From Marivita sp046591575 (lineage in GTDB: Bacteria; Pseudomonadota; Alphaproteobacteria; Rhodobacterales; Rhodobacteraceae), in NCBI RefSeq assembly GCF_046591575.1, contig NZ_JBIQWA010000001.1:744001-808000 (forward strand): 64,000 bases of DNA, in the 5' to 3' direction. This document shows positions 1 through 9,232 of this stretch, one piece after another; the first letter of the stretch is position 1, and every line of letters starts with the position of its first letter. Below the pieces are notes generated by a model. The model made no database searches, was not told the DNA's origin, and worked only from the letters and a program-made list of their open reading frames with translations. A program made the position numbers and the translations under genes.

Positions 1-277
1 GGACTTCGAGTTTTACGACGAAGCCGGGCCAAGCCATCACGGCGGCAAAGCCACGCCGCGCGCGCCAGAAACAGAGCCTGTCGCGGCAGAGCCACAGGTC
101 AACATCGGCCCGGTCGAGATCGTCTGGCTGCCCGCGGCTGAAAAAGAGCTGAAGAAAATCCCATTCTTTGTGCGCGGCAAGGCCAAGCGCAACACCGAGA
201 CCTTCGCGTCCGAACGCGGCGTGCAGGAAATCAGTGTCGACACCCTTTACGAAGCGAAAGCCCATTATGCGCGATAA
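1..277 (+). CDS. bchB: light-independent protochlorophyllide reductase subunit B, C-terminal end (5' partial)
   Basis: An open frame enters at base 2 and stops with TAA at 275-277, giving the last 91 residues. The tail has the pattern of the BchB C-terminal helical domain: a variable linker, then WLPAAEKELKKIPFFVRGKA, then NTETFA and a final ISVDTLYEAKAHYAR. BchB and BchN form the catalytic NB component that reduces protochlorophyllide ring D, with electrons from the BchL ATPase encoded 3.6 kb downstream. The stop overlaps the bchH start by 11 bases, indicating translational coupling within the photosynthesis superoperon. The identification rests on this tail plus the canonical B-H-L-M order; the catalytic part lies outside the window. 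Confidence 0.88.
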   Translation, partial: DFEFYDEAGPSHHGGKATPRAPETEPVAAEPQVNIGPVEIVWLPAAEKELKKIPFFVRGKAKRNTETFASERGVQEISVDTLYEAKAHYAR

Positions 278-3200
278 CTTCGACGAAACCCGGGCGTACA
301 ACATCGCCATCATCACGCTGGACAGCCACGCGGCTGGTCCCGTGGCGCGGGCGTCGTTGAACCTTGCCAAAGACTTTCCGGGGCTGAGCGTCACCGTGCA
401 TGCCGCCGCTGAATGGGCCGAAACGCCGGAAACGCTGGAAGAGACGAAACAGGCCATTGCACAGGCCGATATGATCGTTGCCAACCTGCTCTTCCTTGAA
501 GAACACATCGCCCCCATCATGGATGACCTGTACGCCGCACGGGACCGGGTCGATGGCATGATCGGCGTGATCGCTGATGCGCAGATCATCAAGCTGACCA
601 AGCTGGGCAAGCTCGACATGAGCAAACCTGCCTCTGGTCTGATGAAGCTGCTCAAATCGCTGAAACCCAAATCCACGGATTCAGAGGTCGAAAAGGGCGA
701 AAAGCGGATGCAGCAACTGCGTCGCTTGCCAGGTCTTTTGAAGATGGTACCGGGCAAGGCCCAGGATCTACGGTCCTGGTTCCTGGTCATGCAGTATTGG
801 CTGGGCGGGTCCGACGACAACATAGAACAGATGGTGCGCTACCTTCTGGGCAAATACGCCAAAGGCCGTGATGAATGGCTGGGCGCGGTGGCCGAAGCGC
901 CGATTGAATACCCGGATGTGGCTCTGTACCACCCCGATTTGCCGCAACGTATCACGACAGACATCTCTGACATGCCGCGCCCGGCAGAGGTCAAGACAAC
1001 CGTTGGCCTGCTCTTGATGCGGTCTTACGTGCTGGCCAACGACACCGCGCATTACGACGCTGTGATCCGCGCCTATGAGGCGAAAGGCATTGCCGTTCTA
1101 CCTGCATTTGCCGGTGGTCTTGATGGCCGCCCTGCGATCAACGCGTTCTTCCAGACCGAAGACGGCCCGCGCATTGACGCCTTGGTGTCGCTGACCGGGT
1201 TCAGCCTTGTGGGCGGTCCTGCGTATAATGACAGCGATGCGGCGGTTGAGGTGCTCAAGGCGCTCGACATTCCCTACATCGCCGCGCACCCGCTTGAATT
1301 TCAAACGCTGGGTCAATGGGCCAATGGCGATCAGGGCCTTGGTCCGATTGAGACCACAATGCTCATCGCGCTGCCCGAACTGGATGGCGCGACCTGCCCA
1401 ACCGTGTTTGGCGGGCGTCATGGGCCAGAGGGCTGTAACGGATGTCAGTACCAATGCCCCTGCGACACGACAAGCAAGGCGATGGCCCCCTGCCGTGAAC
1501 GTATTGACAGTCTGGCTGAGAAGACGCTGCGTCAGGCCACCCTGCGCCGCAAGGAAAACGCGGACAAGAATGTGGGCATCGTGCTCTTCGGCTTCCCACC
1601 CAATGCGGGCGCTGTTGGCACGGCGGCGTATCTGAGTGTGTTCGAGTCGCTCTACAACACGCTGCACCAGATGAAGGCGGACGGGTACGACCTGACGCCA
1701 CCAGAAAGCGTTGCCGCCCTGCGCGCTGCCGTGCTTGAAGGCAACGCCAAGCAATACGGCCAAGAGGCCAATGTCGCAGCCCATGTGAGCGCCGACGAGA
1801 TCGTGCGCAGCACGCCGCCGCTCAAAGCGATCGAGGCTGTTTGGGGTCCGGCCCCGGGTAAAATCCAGTCCGACGGAACCGGTGTATTTGTTTTGGGCGC
1901 GCAGTTCGGCAAGGTGTTTGTCGGTGTCCAGCCGACCTTTGGGTACGAAGGCGACCCAATGCGGTTGCTGTTCGAAAAGGGCTTTGCCCCGACCCATGCG
2001 TTTGTTCAGTTCTACCAATGGATGCGCAACACGTTCTGCGCTGATGTGGTCTTGCATTTCGGCATGCACGGCGCGCTGGAATTCATGCCGGGCAAACAGG
2101 CGGGTCTTGGCGCGCGTGACTGGCCGGATCGCCTGATTGGCGAGATGCCGAATGTCTATCTCTATGCGTCCAACAACCCGTCCGAGGCCGCGTTGGCCAA
2201 GCGTCGCTCTGGTGCTGTGACGGTCACACATCTGACACCACCACTCGCGCAATCCGGTCTTTATAAAGGTCTGCAAGAGCTGAAAGACAGCCTCACACGG
2301 TGGCGGTCGCTTGACCCCGCTGATGGCGAATTGACTGATCTTGAGGCGCTGATCGTCGAACAGGCCGAAGCGGTCGATATGGATGGCAGTGCACCCGAGG
2401 CGCTGTGGCTCAAGCTGCTGGAAACCGAAGACGCGCTGATCCCGGATGGTCTGCACATCGTCGGCAAACCGTTCAGCGATGATGCGCGTGCCGAATATCT
2501 CAAGCTGTTGGTCGATGCCGATGACGACACACGCGCCAAGGTCGATGCGCTGTTGCAGCAGGAAACCGAACTGCGCGGCCTGATGCATGCGCTTGACGGT
2601 GGCTATACCGCGCCCGTGCCCGGTGGTGATCTGATCCGCTCGACGGATGTGCTGCCAACGGGCCGCAACATCCACGCCTTTGATCCGTTTCGTATGCCCA
2701 CCGAATACGCCTGCCGCGATGGTATGAGGCAAGCAGATCTGCTGCTGGCGACACACGACACCCTGCCGCGCACGGTTGCACTGGTTCTGTGGGGCTCGGA
2801 CAACATCAAATCCGATGGCGCACCTTTGGCGCAGGCGCTTGCTCTCATTGGCGCGAAGCCCCGCTTTGACAGCTTTGGCCGCATCTCTGGCGCGGACCTG
2901 ATTCCGCTCGAAGAGCTGGGTCGGCCACGCATCGACGTGGTGATGACGCTTTCGGGCATCTTCCGCGATCTTTTGCCGTTGCAGACCCGCATGTTGGCCG
3001 AAGCGGCAAAGAAAGCGGCCGAGGCCGATGAACCTTTGGAACTTAACTACATCCGCGCGCACGCTTGGGTCTATGCGCAGGAAAACGGTGTCGATATCGA
3101 AACCGCCGCGTTGCGCGTGTTTTCAAATGCCGGAGGCGCGTATGGATCGAATGTCAATGCGCTGGTCGACAGCTCTGCCTTTGGCGATGAAGACGAACTC

Positions 3201-3836
3201 GCCGACGCCTACGAGGCGCGCAAGTCGTTTGCCTACGGTGTGAACGGCAAAGCCGCCGCCAACCCGGCGCTGCTGCAAGAGACGTTGAAAACCGTCGATG
3301 TCGCCTATCAGAACCTTGAAAGCGTTGAACTGGGGGTCACGACCGTTGATCACTACTTCGACACGCTTGGCGGCATTTCCCGCGCCGTGAAACGTGCGCG
3401 CGGCGGGCAAGAGGCGGCGATCTATATCTCCGACACCACGCGCGGCAACGGCAAGATCCGCACGTTGCAGGACCAGGTCGCCCTTGAGACGCGTTCGCGC
3501 AGCCTGAACCCCAAATGGTTCGAAGGCATGCTCAAGCACGGGGCCGAAGGTGTGCGCCAGATCGAGGCGCAAGTGACCAACACGATGGGTTGGTCCGCGA
3601 CGACCGGCAAAGTCGAACCCTGGGTCTACCAGCGCCTGAGCGAAACCTTCGTGCTGGATGACGACATGCGCGCGCGCCTTGCCGACCTGAACCCAACCGC
3701 CTCCAGCCGCATGGCGAACCGCCTGCTGGAAGCACACGACCGTAATTATTGGCAGCCCGACGCCGATACCCTGGCCGCGTTGCAAGACGCAGCCGACGCG
3801 CTTGAAGATCGCCTTGAAGGCATCGCAGCCGAATGA
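267..3836 (+). CDS. bchH: magnesium chelatase subunit H
   Basis: The large porphyrin-binding subunit of Mg-chelatase inserts Mg2+ into protoporphyrin IX with the BchI/BchD AAA+ motor (not in this window) and also presents the product to BchM. The 1189-aa product matches the family length of about 1190. It has the CobN/Mg-chelatase signature HFGMHGALEFMPGKQ near residue 600 and an N-terminal DUF3479-type region. I chose ATG 267 (MRDNFDETRAYN) because it matches known N-termini; an in-frame ATG at 168 would add 33 residues read through bchB sequence. The start overlaps the end of bchB and the stop is followed closely by bchL. A long antisense frame (1098-3062) is only a codon-bias shadow. Confidence 0.97.
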   Translation: MRDNFDETRAYNIAIITLDSHAAGPVARASLNLAKDFPGLSVTVHAAAEWAETPETLEETKQAIAQADMIVANLLFLEEHIAPIMDDLYAARDRVDGMIGVIADAQIIKLTKLGKLDMSKPASGLMKLLKSLKPKSTDSEVEKGEKRMQQLRRLPGLLKMVPGKAQDLRSWFLVMQYWLGGSDDNIEQMVRYLLGKYAKGRDEWLGAVAEAPIEYPDVALYHPDLPQRITTDISDMPRPAEVKTTVGLLLMRSYVLANDTAHYDAVIRAYEAKGIAVLPAFAGGLDGRPAINAFFQTEDGPRIDALVSLTGFSLVGGPAYNDSDAAVEVLKALDIPYIAAHPLEFQTLGQWANGDQGLGPIETTMLIALPELDGATCPTVFGGRHGPEGCNGCQYQCPCDTTSKAMAPCRERIDSLAEKTLRQATLRRKENADKNVGIVLFGFPPNAGAVGTAAYLSVFESLYNTLHQMKADGYDLTPPESVAALRAAVLEGNAKQYGQEANVAAHVSADEIVRSTPPLKAIEAVWGPAPGKIQSDGTGVFVLGAQFGKVFVGVQPTFGYEGDPMRLLFEKGFAPTHAFVQFYQWMRNTFCADVVLHFGMHGALEFMPGKQAGLGARDWPDRLIGEMPNVYLYASNNPSEAALAKRRSGAVTVTHLTPPLAQSGLYKGLQELKDSLTRWRSLDPADGELTDLEALIVEQAEAVDMDGSAPEALWLKLLETEDALIPDGLHIVGKPFSDDARAEYLKLLVDADDDTRAKVDALLQQETELRGLMHALDGGYTAPVPGGDLIRSTDVLPTGRNIHAFDPFRMPTEYACRDGMRQADLLLATHDTLPRTVALVLWGSDNIKSDGAPLAQALALIGAKPRFDSFGRISGADLIPLEELGRPRIDVVMTLSGIFRDLLPLQTRMLAEAAKKAAEADEPLELNYIRAHAWVYAQENGVDIETAALRVFSNAGGAYGSNVNALVDSSAFGDEDELADAYEARKSFAYGVNGKAAANPALLQETLKTVDVAYQNLESVELGVTTVDHYFDTLGGISRAVKRARGGQEAAIYISDTTRGNGKIRTLQDQVALETRSRSLNPKWFEGMLKHGAEGVRQIEAQVTNTMGWSATTGKVEPWVYQRLSETFVLDDDMRARLADLNPTASSRMANRLLEAHDRNYWQPDADTLAALQDAADALEDRLEGIAAE

Positions 3837-3864
3837 GAGCGCCAAAGATGAAGTGGAACCTGAC

Positions 3865-4830
3865 ATGAGCCCATTGGACACAAAAAGCCCCCCCGCCGCG
3901 CGCGCCGCCCTGCGCGAAGCCGCCGGACTCGAGGCCCGTGGCCTGTCCGCGCCCCCCGTTCTGAAAGGGCAGGACGGCGAAGGATCGGTGCAGGTGCATC
4001 AGGACAACTCGATGAAAATCGAAGGTGCCAAGGTCTTTGCGGTCTACGGCAAGGGTGGGATCGGTAAATCGACCACGTCGTCCAACCTGTCTGCGGCGTT
4101 CTCAAAGCTGGGCAAGCGCGTGTTGCAGATCGGGTGTGACCCGAAGCACGACAGCACGTTTACTCTGACCGGCCAGTTGCAGCCGACCGTGATCGACATT
4201 CTGAAAGAGGTGGATTTCCACGCCGAGGAGTTGCGGCCCGAGGATTTCATGGCCGATGGCTTCAACGGTGTGAAATGCATCGAAGCGGGCGGTCCGCCTG
4301 CGGGCACCGGCTGTGGTGGCTACGTGGTTGGCCAAACCGTGAAACTGCTCAAGCAACATCACCTGTTGGAAGACACAGATGTCGTTCTGTTCGACGTTCT
4401 GGGTGACGTGGTCTGCGGTGGCTTTGCCGCCCCTTTGCAACACGCTGACCGCGCAGTAATCGTCACCGCCAATGATTTCGACAGCATCTACGCGATGAAC
4501 CGGATCATTGCCGCCGTGCAGGCAAAGTCGTCCAACTACAAGGTGCGTCTTGCCGGTTGCGTTGCGAACCGCTCCAAGGACACCGACGAGGTGGATCGCT
4601 ACTGCGACACGGTTGGCTTCAAGCGTCTTGCGCATATGCCCGATTACGACGCCATCCGCCGCTCACGGCTCAAGAAAAAGACGCTGTTCGAAATGCCGGA
4701 CGAGGAAGACATCGTCATCGCGCGCAAGGAATATGTGCGCCTGGCCGAGACGCTGCTCAAGGGCACCGAAGGCATGACGCCAAAGCCGTTGGAAGACCGC
4801 GACATCTTTGAACTGTTGGGGTTCGATTAA
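3865..4830 (+). CDS. bchL: light-independent protochlorophyllide reductase iron-sulfur ATP-binding protein
   Basis: This NifH-like homodimeric ATPase passes electrons from ferredoxin to BchNB for dark reduction of protochlorophyllide. The 321-aa product has the P-loop YGKGGIGKST at residues 61-70. Cys150 (PPAGTGCGGY) and Cys184 (GDVVCGGFAAP) are the expected ligands of the intersubunit 4Fe-4S cluster, and the C-terminus DIFELLGFD is the family ending. Start choice: ATG 3865 (MSPLDTK) resembles Rhodobacter BchL; an in-frame ATG at 3802 would overlap bchH by 35 bases. The residue 1-40 extension before the conserved DGEGSVQVH is longer than in Rhodobacter. The stop abuts the GTG of bchM with no spacer. 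Confidence 0.97.
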   Translation: MSPLDTKSPPAARAALREAAGLEARGLSAPPVLKGQDGEGSVQVHQDNSMKIEGAKVFAVYGKGGIGKSTTSSNLSAAFSKLGKRVLQIGCDPKHDSTFTLTGQLQPTVIDILKEVDFHAEELRPEDFMADGFNGVKCIEAGGPPAGTGCGGYVVGQTVKLLKQHHLLEDTDVVLFDVLGDVVCGGFAAPLQHADRAVIVTANDFDSIYAMNRIIAAVQAKSSNYKVRLAGCVANRSKDTDEVDRYCDTVGFKRLAHMPDYDAIRRSRLKKKTLFEMPDEEDIVIARKEYVRLAETLLKGTEGMTPKPLEDRDIFELLGFD

Positions 4831-5502
4831 GTGACTTACGAACTGACCAGAGACCGCGTCGAACACTATTTCGACCGCACCGCGACCAAGGTTTGGGAGC
4901 GTCTGACGTCCGACGCGCCGGTTAGCCGTATCCGTGAAACCGTGCGCAAAGGCCGGGACCAGATGCGCGAGACGCTCTTGTCGGCGCTGCCCGCTGACCT
5001 GACCGGTGTCCGCGTGCTTGATGCAGGCTGCGGCGCCGGGCAGATGACGCATGAATTGGCGATGCGCGGGGCTGATGTGACGGCGGTGGATATATCACCG
5101 TCGCTCGTGAAGATCGCGCGGGATCGTTTGCCGGAGACGTTGCACGCGCGCGTGCGGTTTAAAAGCGGCGATATGCTGTCACCTGATCTGGGCGCGTTCG
5201 ACCACGTGATCGCGATGGACAGCCTGATTTATTACACCGAGGCGGACATTCGCAAAGCGCTGGCCAACTTGGGCGAACGCACCAGCGGTTCCGTGGCCTT
5301 TACCGTGGCACCACGCACGCCGCTGCTGATGGGCATGTGGTACGCGGGCAAGGTGTTCCCGAAGTCAGATCGCTCACCCACGATGATCCCGCATGGGCCA
5401 CAGCGACTCGCTAAAACAGTCTCTGACATTGGGCAACTCAGCGAATTGGGCCGCATCACATCGGGCTTTTACATCAGCCAGGCGTTGGAGTTCCGGCCAT
5501 GA
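4831..5502 (+). CDS. bchM: magnesium-protoporphyrin IX methyltransferase
   Basis: The enzyme transfers a methyl group from SAM to the ring C propionate of Mg-protoporphyrin IX, giving the substrate of the AcsF cyclase. The 223-aa product has SAM motif I VLDAGCGAGQMTHEL near residues 61-75, then VTAVDIS and a MDSLIYY post-motif, as in BchM/ChlM. Translation must begin at GTG 4831, which directly follows the bchL TAA, so re-initiation by ribosomes finishing bchL is likely. The 3' end overlaps the lhaA start by four bases (ATGA). Length and position agree with BchM of Rhodobacter. Confidence 0.95.
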   Translation: MTYELTRDRVEHYFDRTATKVWERLTSDAPVSRIRETVRKGRDQMRETLLSALPADLTGVRVLDAGCGAGQMTHELAMRGADVTAVDISPSLVKIARDRLPETLHARVRFKSGDMLSPDLGAFDHVIAMDSLIYYTEADIRKALANLGERTSGSVAFTVAPRTPLLMGMWYAGKVFPKSDRSPTMIPHGPQRLAKTVSDIGQLSELGRITSGFYISQALEFRP

Positions 5503-6938
5503 TCGTCACGCGCTCTCAGGTGAAAAATCTCGGCACGCGGTTGCTTCCGTTCTCGGATGCAGCGTCTGACGATTTGCCTTTGGGCCAACTGCTGCGGCTC
5601 GCTCTGTTCCAGATTTCTGTCGGCATGGCGGGTGTCATGCTGCTGGGTACGCTGAACCGCGTGATGATTGTCGAACTCAGCGTGCCCGCCACGCTCGTCG
5701 CCATCATGGTTGCCCTGCCTGTCCTCATCGCGCCGTTCCGCGCGCTTTTGGGGTTTAAGTCCGACAACTATCGCTCCGCCATCGGCTGGAAGCGAATTCC
5801 CTATCTATGGTTTGGCACGCTCTGGCAGTTCGGCGGTCTGGCTGTCATGCCCGCCTGTCTGTTGGTGCTGGGTGGGGATGTCACCCATGACATTCCGTTT
5901 GCAGGCGAAGTCCTGGCCGCGCTCGCGTTCATCATGACGGGCTTTGGCATGCACATGACCCAGACCGCGGGTCTGGCTTTGGCAGCGGATCGCGCGACGG
6001 ACGAAACCCGCCCGCGCGTGGTGGCACTGCTTTATGTCATGTTCCTCGTCGGCATGGGGGTGTCGGCCATCGTGATCGGCTGGCTGCTGCGTGATTTCTC
6101 GGGTGTGCTGCTGATCAGCGTGATCCAGGGCTGTGCCGTTGTGACCGTGGTGCTCAACCTGATCGCCCTGTGGAAGCAAGAGCGCGTGAAGCCGATGAGC
6201 AAGGAAGAGCGCGAGGCACCGCAACCGTCCTTCAAGGACGCCTGGAACGATCTGACCCATGGCGGCACCGCGGGGCGTCTTCTTGCGGTCGTGTTCCTTG
6301 GCACAATGGCGTTCAACATGCAGGATGTGCTGCTTGAACCCTATGGCGGCGAAATCCTTGGCCTCAGCGTATCGGCCACGACACTTCTGACCGCAACCTG
6401 GGCTGCTGGTGCGCTGCTTGGCTTTGCCCTTGCCGCCCGCGTTCTTGCCAATGGAGGCAACACCTATCGCATGGCCTCGGTTGGTCTGCTGGCGGGGATC
6501 GCCGCGTTCAGCATCGTGATCTTTGCCGCCCCCATGGACAGCACGTTCCTGTTCTTTTCAGGCGCTGGCCTGATCGGGTTTGGGGGCGGCTACTTCGCCA
6601 TCTCGACGCTAACCGCTGCCATGACTTTGCCTGCCGAAGGGCTGGCCGGACGGGGCCTTGCGCTGGGCGCTTGGGGTGCGGCGCAAGCCACTGCCGCGGG
6701 CCTGTCCACGCTGATCGGCGGGGCCACTCGTGACAGCGTCAACATGATCGCCATGTCCGGCGCATGGGGCGAAGCGTTGCAAACGCCGACCACCGGATAT
6801 TCCGTCGTTTACCACCTCGAAATCGCGCTTCTGTTTGTGACGCTCATCATATTGGGCCGTCTCGTTAGCCAAAGCCGGACCGCGCCAACCCCTAACCAGA
6901 AACCGACAGGGCTGGGCCTTGCCGATTTCCCAACCTGA
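5499..6938 (+). CDS. lhaA: light-harvesting complex 1 assembly protein LhaA (PucC/BCD-type MFS)
   Basis: This polytopic inner-membrane protein of the bacteriochlorophyll-delivery (BCD) branch of the major facilitator family promotes LH1 assembly, probably by handing pigment to the antenna polypeptides. The 479-aa product has about 12 hydrophobic segments, starting after a soluble N-terminal stretch. It shows BCD/PucC-type features such as RALLGFKSDNYRSAIGWKR and MNRVMIVEL-like helix 1 residues (LNRVMIVEL). Its location between bchM and puhA is the standard lhaA position; pucC proper would sit beside pucBA, which are absent here. ATG 5499 overlaps the bchM stop. Confidence 0.92.
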   Translation: MIVTRSQVKNLGTRLLPFSDAASDDLPLGQLLRLALFQISVGMAGVMLLGTLNRVMIVELSVPATLVAIMVALPVLIAPFRALLGFKSDNYRSAIGWKRIPYLWFGTLWQFGGLAVMPACLLVLGGDVTHDIPFAGEVLAALAFIMTGFGMHMTQTAGLALAADRATDETRPRVVALLYVMFLVGMGVSAIVIGWLLRDFSGVLLISVIQGCAVVTVVLNLIALWKQERVKPMSKEEREAPQPSFKDAWNDLTHGGTAGRLLAVVFLGTMAFNMQDVLLEPYGGEILGLSVSATTLLTATWAAGALLGFALAARVLANGGNTYRMASVGLLAGIAAFSIVIFAAPMDSTFLFFSGAGLIGFGGGYFAISTLTAAMTLPAEGLAGRGLALGAWGAAQATAAGLSTLIGGATRDSVNMIAMSGAWGEALQTPTTGYSVVYHLEIALLFVTLIILGRLVSQSRTAPTPNQKPTGLGLADFPT

Positions 6939-6965
6939 CCAAGGCCCATCAAGGAGGACACTCAG

Positions 6966-7745
6966 ATGACCGAAGACTATATCCTTGGAAACCTAGACCT
7001 GGCGAGCATTTCGCTTTGGCTGTTTTTCATTTTCTTTGTCGGTCTCGTGATCTGGCTTCAGCGCGAGAATCAACGTGAAGGCTATCCGCTTTTGGACGAG
7101 GACGGCAGCCAAGCAGACGCCGGCAGCGTGTTTCCAAACCCGGCCGATAAAACCTTCAAACTGCCGCATGGTCGCGGTGAATACACCGTGCCATCTGGCC
7201 AGACACCCGAACGGGGCGACATTGACGAAAAGCTGACACGCCAGTTTGACAGCGGCGGTTTCCCGTTCGACCCCGTTGGCGACCCGCTTGCCGATGGTGT
7301 TGGACCAGGAAGCTGGGCACCGCGCCGCGATGAACCCGAGCTGGATGGCCATGGTCATCCAAAGATCATCCCGATGTCCGGCAGCGATAGCTTTCGGGTT
7401 GCCGCGGGCCGTGACCCGCGCGGTTTGCCGGTTGTCGCAGGCGATGGTGCGATTGTTGGCAAGGTCACCGATATGTGGGTCGACGAGCCGGAACAGCTTG
7501 TTCGCTATCTCGAATATGAACTGGACGCGGAATTTGGCGGTGGATCGCGGCTTGTGCCGATCACCTTCACCCGCATCTGGGGCAATCGCGTCAAAGTCCG
7601 CTCGATCTTTGGAGAACACTTCGCCGGTGTTCCGACACTCGCCGCGGCTCATCAAATCACCAAGCTCGAGGAAGACAAGATCAGCGCCTACTACGGTGGT
7701 GGTACGTTGTATGCCAGCACAGAACGTCAAGAGCCGCAGATCTGA
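6966..7745 (+). CDS. puhA: photosynthetic reaction centre H subunit
   Basis: The H subunit caps the cytoplasmic face of the L/M reaction-centre core and shapes proton uptake to quinone QB. The 259-aa product has a short periplasmic N-terminus, one membrane helix around residues 14-33 (SLWLFFIFFVGLVIWLQREN), and a large cytoplasmic PRC-barrel domain. Family motifs include the YPLLDED segment after the helix and PKIIPMSGSDSFRVAAGRDP. A strong ribosome site (AAGGAGGA, 6951-6958) precedes ATG 6966. It follows lhaA after a 27-base gap and leads the puhABC block. Confidence 0.97.
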   Translation: MTEDYILGNLDLASISLWLFFIFFVGLVIWLQRENQREGYPLLDEDGSQADAGSVFPNPADKTFKLPHGRGEYTVPSGQTPERGDIDEKLTRQFDSGGFPFDPVGDPLADGVGPGSWAPRRDEPELDGHGHPKIIPMSGSDSFRVAAGRDPRGLPVVAGDGAIVGKVTDMWVDEPEQLVRYLEYELDAEFGGGSRLVPITFTRIWGNRVKVRSIFGEHFAGVPTLAAAHQITKLEEDKISAYYGGGTLYASTERQEPQI

Positions 7746-7802
7746 CCTGAAACCACAAGACGCCAACAGCCGCAGCCACGGCTTTAGGAAAGGGAACCCA
7801 CC

Positions 7803-8438
7803 ATGTCGCACGATGACTTTGAAATCGAACCGGTCAAAGGCCTGCCAGAAAAACCGCCAGAGGGTGAAACCATCCTCTGGCAGGGCAAGCCGAATTGGTG
7901 GGCCCTGTCCAAGGAGTCGCTGAACTTATATTGGGTTGCGGGTTATTTTGTGTTTCTTGCCGTCTGGCGGTTCGTCGCAGTCAGTGACCTCATGCCCTTC
8001 GGCGAGGCGGTTTGGGCATCCGTCCCGTTCCTGATCCTTGGGGCCATCACATGCGCCATCCTGATCGCAATTGCGTGGACGCAAGCGTATTACACCGTTT
8101 ACACCGTCACCAATCGCCGTGTTGCGATGCGGATTGGTGCAGCGCTGAATGTGACGCTGAATTTGCCCTATACACAGATCAAAAATGCCAATCTGGACTT
8201 GCGCAAAGCAGGCACCGGGACAATTGCCTTCGATCTTCTGGGTGACACACGGATCAGCTATCTGGTGTGCTGGCCGCATGTGCGTCCCTGGAAAATCTCT
8301 CCGACGCAACCTGCCTTGCGCTGCATCAATGACGCAGAAAAGATCGCTGCCATGATATCAGAAGCAGCCCAGGCGCGGGTGTCCATTCCTCGGGTAGAGC
8401 GAACACCTGTCGCACCTGCAGCTGTGGCAGCGGAATAA
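7803..8438 (+). CDS. puhB: photosynthetic complex putative assembly protein PuhB
   Basis: PuhB assists reaction-centre assembly in the membrane; in Rhodobacter capsulatus loss of the homologue lowers reaction-centre levels. The 211-aa product has a bacterial PH-type fold (EGETILWQGKP opening motif, then VTNRRVAMRIG). Two to three hydrophobic helices lie between about residues 40 and 95, and a short polar tail follows. The initiating ATG lies 57 bases after puhA, preceded by AGGAAAGGGAA. Position directly after puhA and before puhC supports the name. Confidence 0.92.
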   Translation: MSHDDFEIEPVKGLPEKPPEGETILWQGKPNWWALSKESLNLYWVAGYFVFLAVWRFVAVSDLMPFGEAVWASVPFLILGAITCAILIAIAWTQAYYTVYTVTNRRVAMRIGAALNVTLNLPYTQIKNANLDLRKAGTGTIAFDLLGDTRISYLVCWPHVRPWKISPTQPALRCINDAEKIAAMISEAAQARVSIPRVERTPVAPAAVAAE

Positions 8439-8450
8439 GGGGGCGGACAG

Positions 8451-8918
8451 ATGCAAACCAATACAATTGACAAACCCCGGATTCATGCCACCGAAAAGGA
8501 AATCGTTCCACGTATCCTGGTGCGGGCGATGTTTGCGATGGTGATGATCTGTCTGCTGATGGTCAGCGTCTACACCTGGTTGGATGGACCAGCACAATAC
8601 ACAGCACCGGACAGTCCGGTGGTGATCGAAAAGACCCTCTATCTGGAGGGTAACATGAACGGCTCTGCGCGTGTCTTTTCCGAAGACCGCGCCCTGGTCG
8701 CCGAGTACAGCCCCGAAGAGGGAGGTTTCCTTTCGGGTATGTGGCGCGTTTTGCAACGCGAACGCACGAAGGCACGTGTTGATCTGGACGGTCCGGTGGT
8801 CGTTCGCGCACGTGAAAACAACCGTCTTGAGATCTTTGATCCCAGCACGGGATGGGGTGCTGACCTGATGGGGTTTGGTGCCGACAATTCAGCCGCTTTC
8901 GCCAAGCTGCTGAAGTAA
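8451..8918 (+). CDS. puhC: photosynthetic complex assembly protein PuhC
   Basis: PuhC is a bitopic protein needed for efficient assembly of the RC-LH1 core. The 155-aa product has a cytoplasmic N-terminus and one membrane helix near residues 22-43 (AMFAMVMICLLMVSVYTWL). The rest is a soluble periplasmic domain with a phosphate-free beta-rich look and a GWGADLMGFGADN end motif. It starts 12 bases after puhB with GGGGGCGGA upstream as a likely ribosome site. Sequence conservation in this family is low, so the name rests on topology, length and gene order. Confidence 0.88.
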   Translation: MQTNTIDKPRIHATEKEIVPRILVRAMFAMVMICLLMVSVYTWLDGPAQYTAPDSPVVIEKTLYLEGNMNGSARVFSEDRALVAEYSPEEGGFLSGMWRVLQRERTKARVDLDGPVVVRARENNRLEIFDPSTGWGADLMGFGADNSAAFAKLLK

Positions 8919-8935
8919 TCGAAAAGGGAACCACA

Positions 8936-9232
8936 ATGGGATTACTAACGAAAGAAATCGAACGGGCCCCCTGTACCGTTGAAATCAGCCATCGCTTTGA
9001 AAGCCTGCACGCACATGTGCGCTTCAATAACGGTGCGGTGATCTATCCGGGGGACGAAGTAAAGGTTCAGGGGCCGGAAATCATGGCCCCGTTCGGCGAA
9101 GTCGTGTCGGAAGACCGCGAAGCCGTCATCGTCCGCGCGTCAAAGCTGGAACAGCTTTGGACCCGTCTGACCGGTGATTTCGAAGTGATGGAGCTATGTG
9201 AATTCTCCTTCTCGGAAGAGGTGACGCTATGA
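8936..9232 (+). CDS. bciE: probable BciE, auxiliary subunit of the aerobic cyclase
   Basis: This 98-aa soluble protein has no membrane helix, signal or cysteine cluster; it has a predicted beta-rich HVRFNNGAVIYPGDEVKV core and an acidic C-terminus. In alphaproteobacterial phototrophs the small gene immediately before acsF encodes BciE, which the AcsF cyclase of that class requires for activity. Here the gene ends in TGA 9230-9232, which overlaps the acsF ATG 9229, the coupling expected for obligate partners. The assignment uses position, size and coupling; I recognise the family only moderately, so a puh-operon hypothetical of other function remains possible. Confidence 0.7.
   Translation: MGLLTKEIERAPCTVEISHRFESLHAHVRFNNGAVIYPGDEVKVQGPEIMAPFGEVVSEDREAVIVRASKLEQLWTRLTGDFEVMELCEFSFSEEVTL

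Noticed and set aside
1098..3062. 654-codon open frame antisense to bchH
   Set aside because: High-GC codon bias leaves long open frames opposite real genes; no motif, signal or ribosome site, and bchH is certain.
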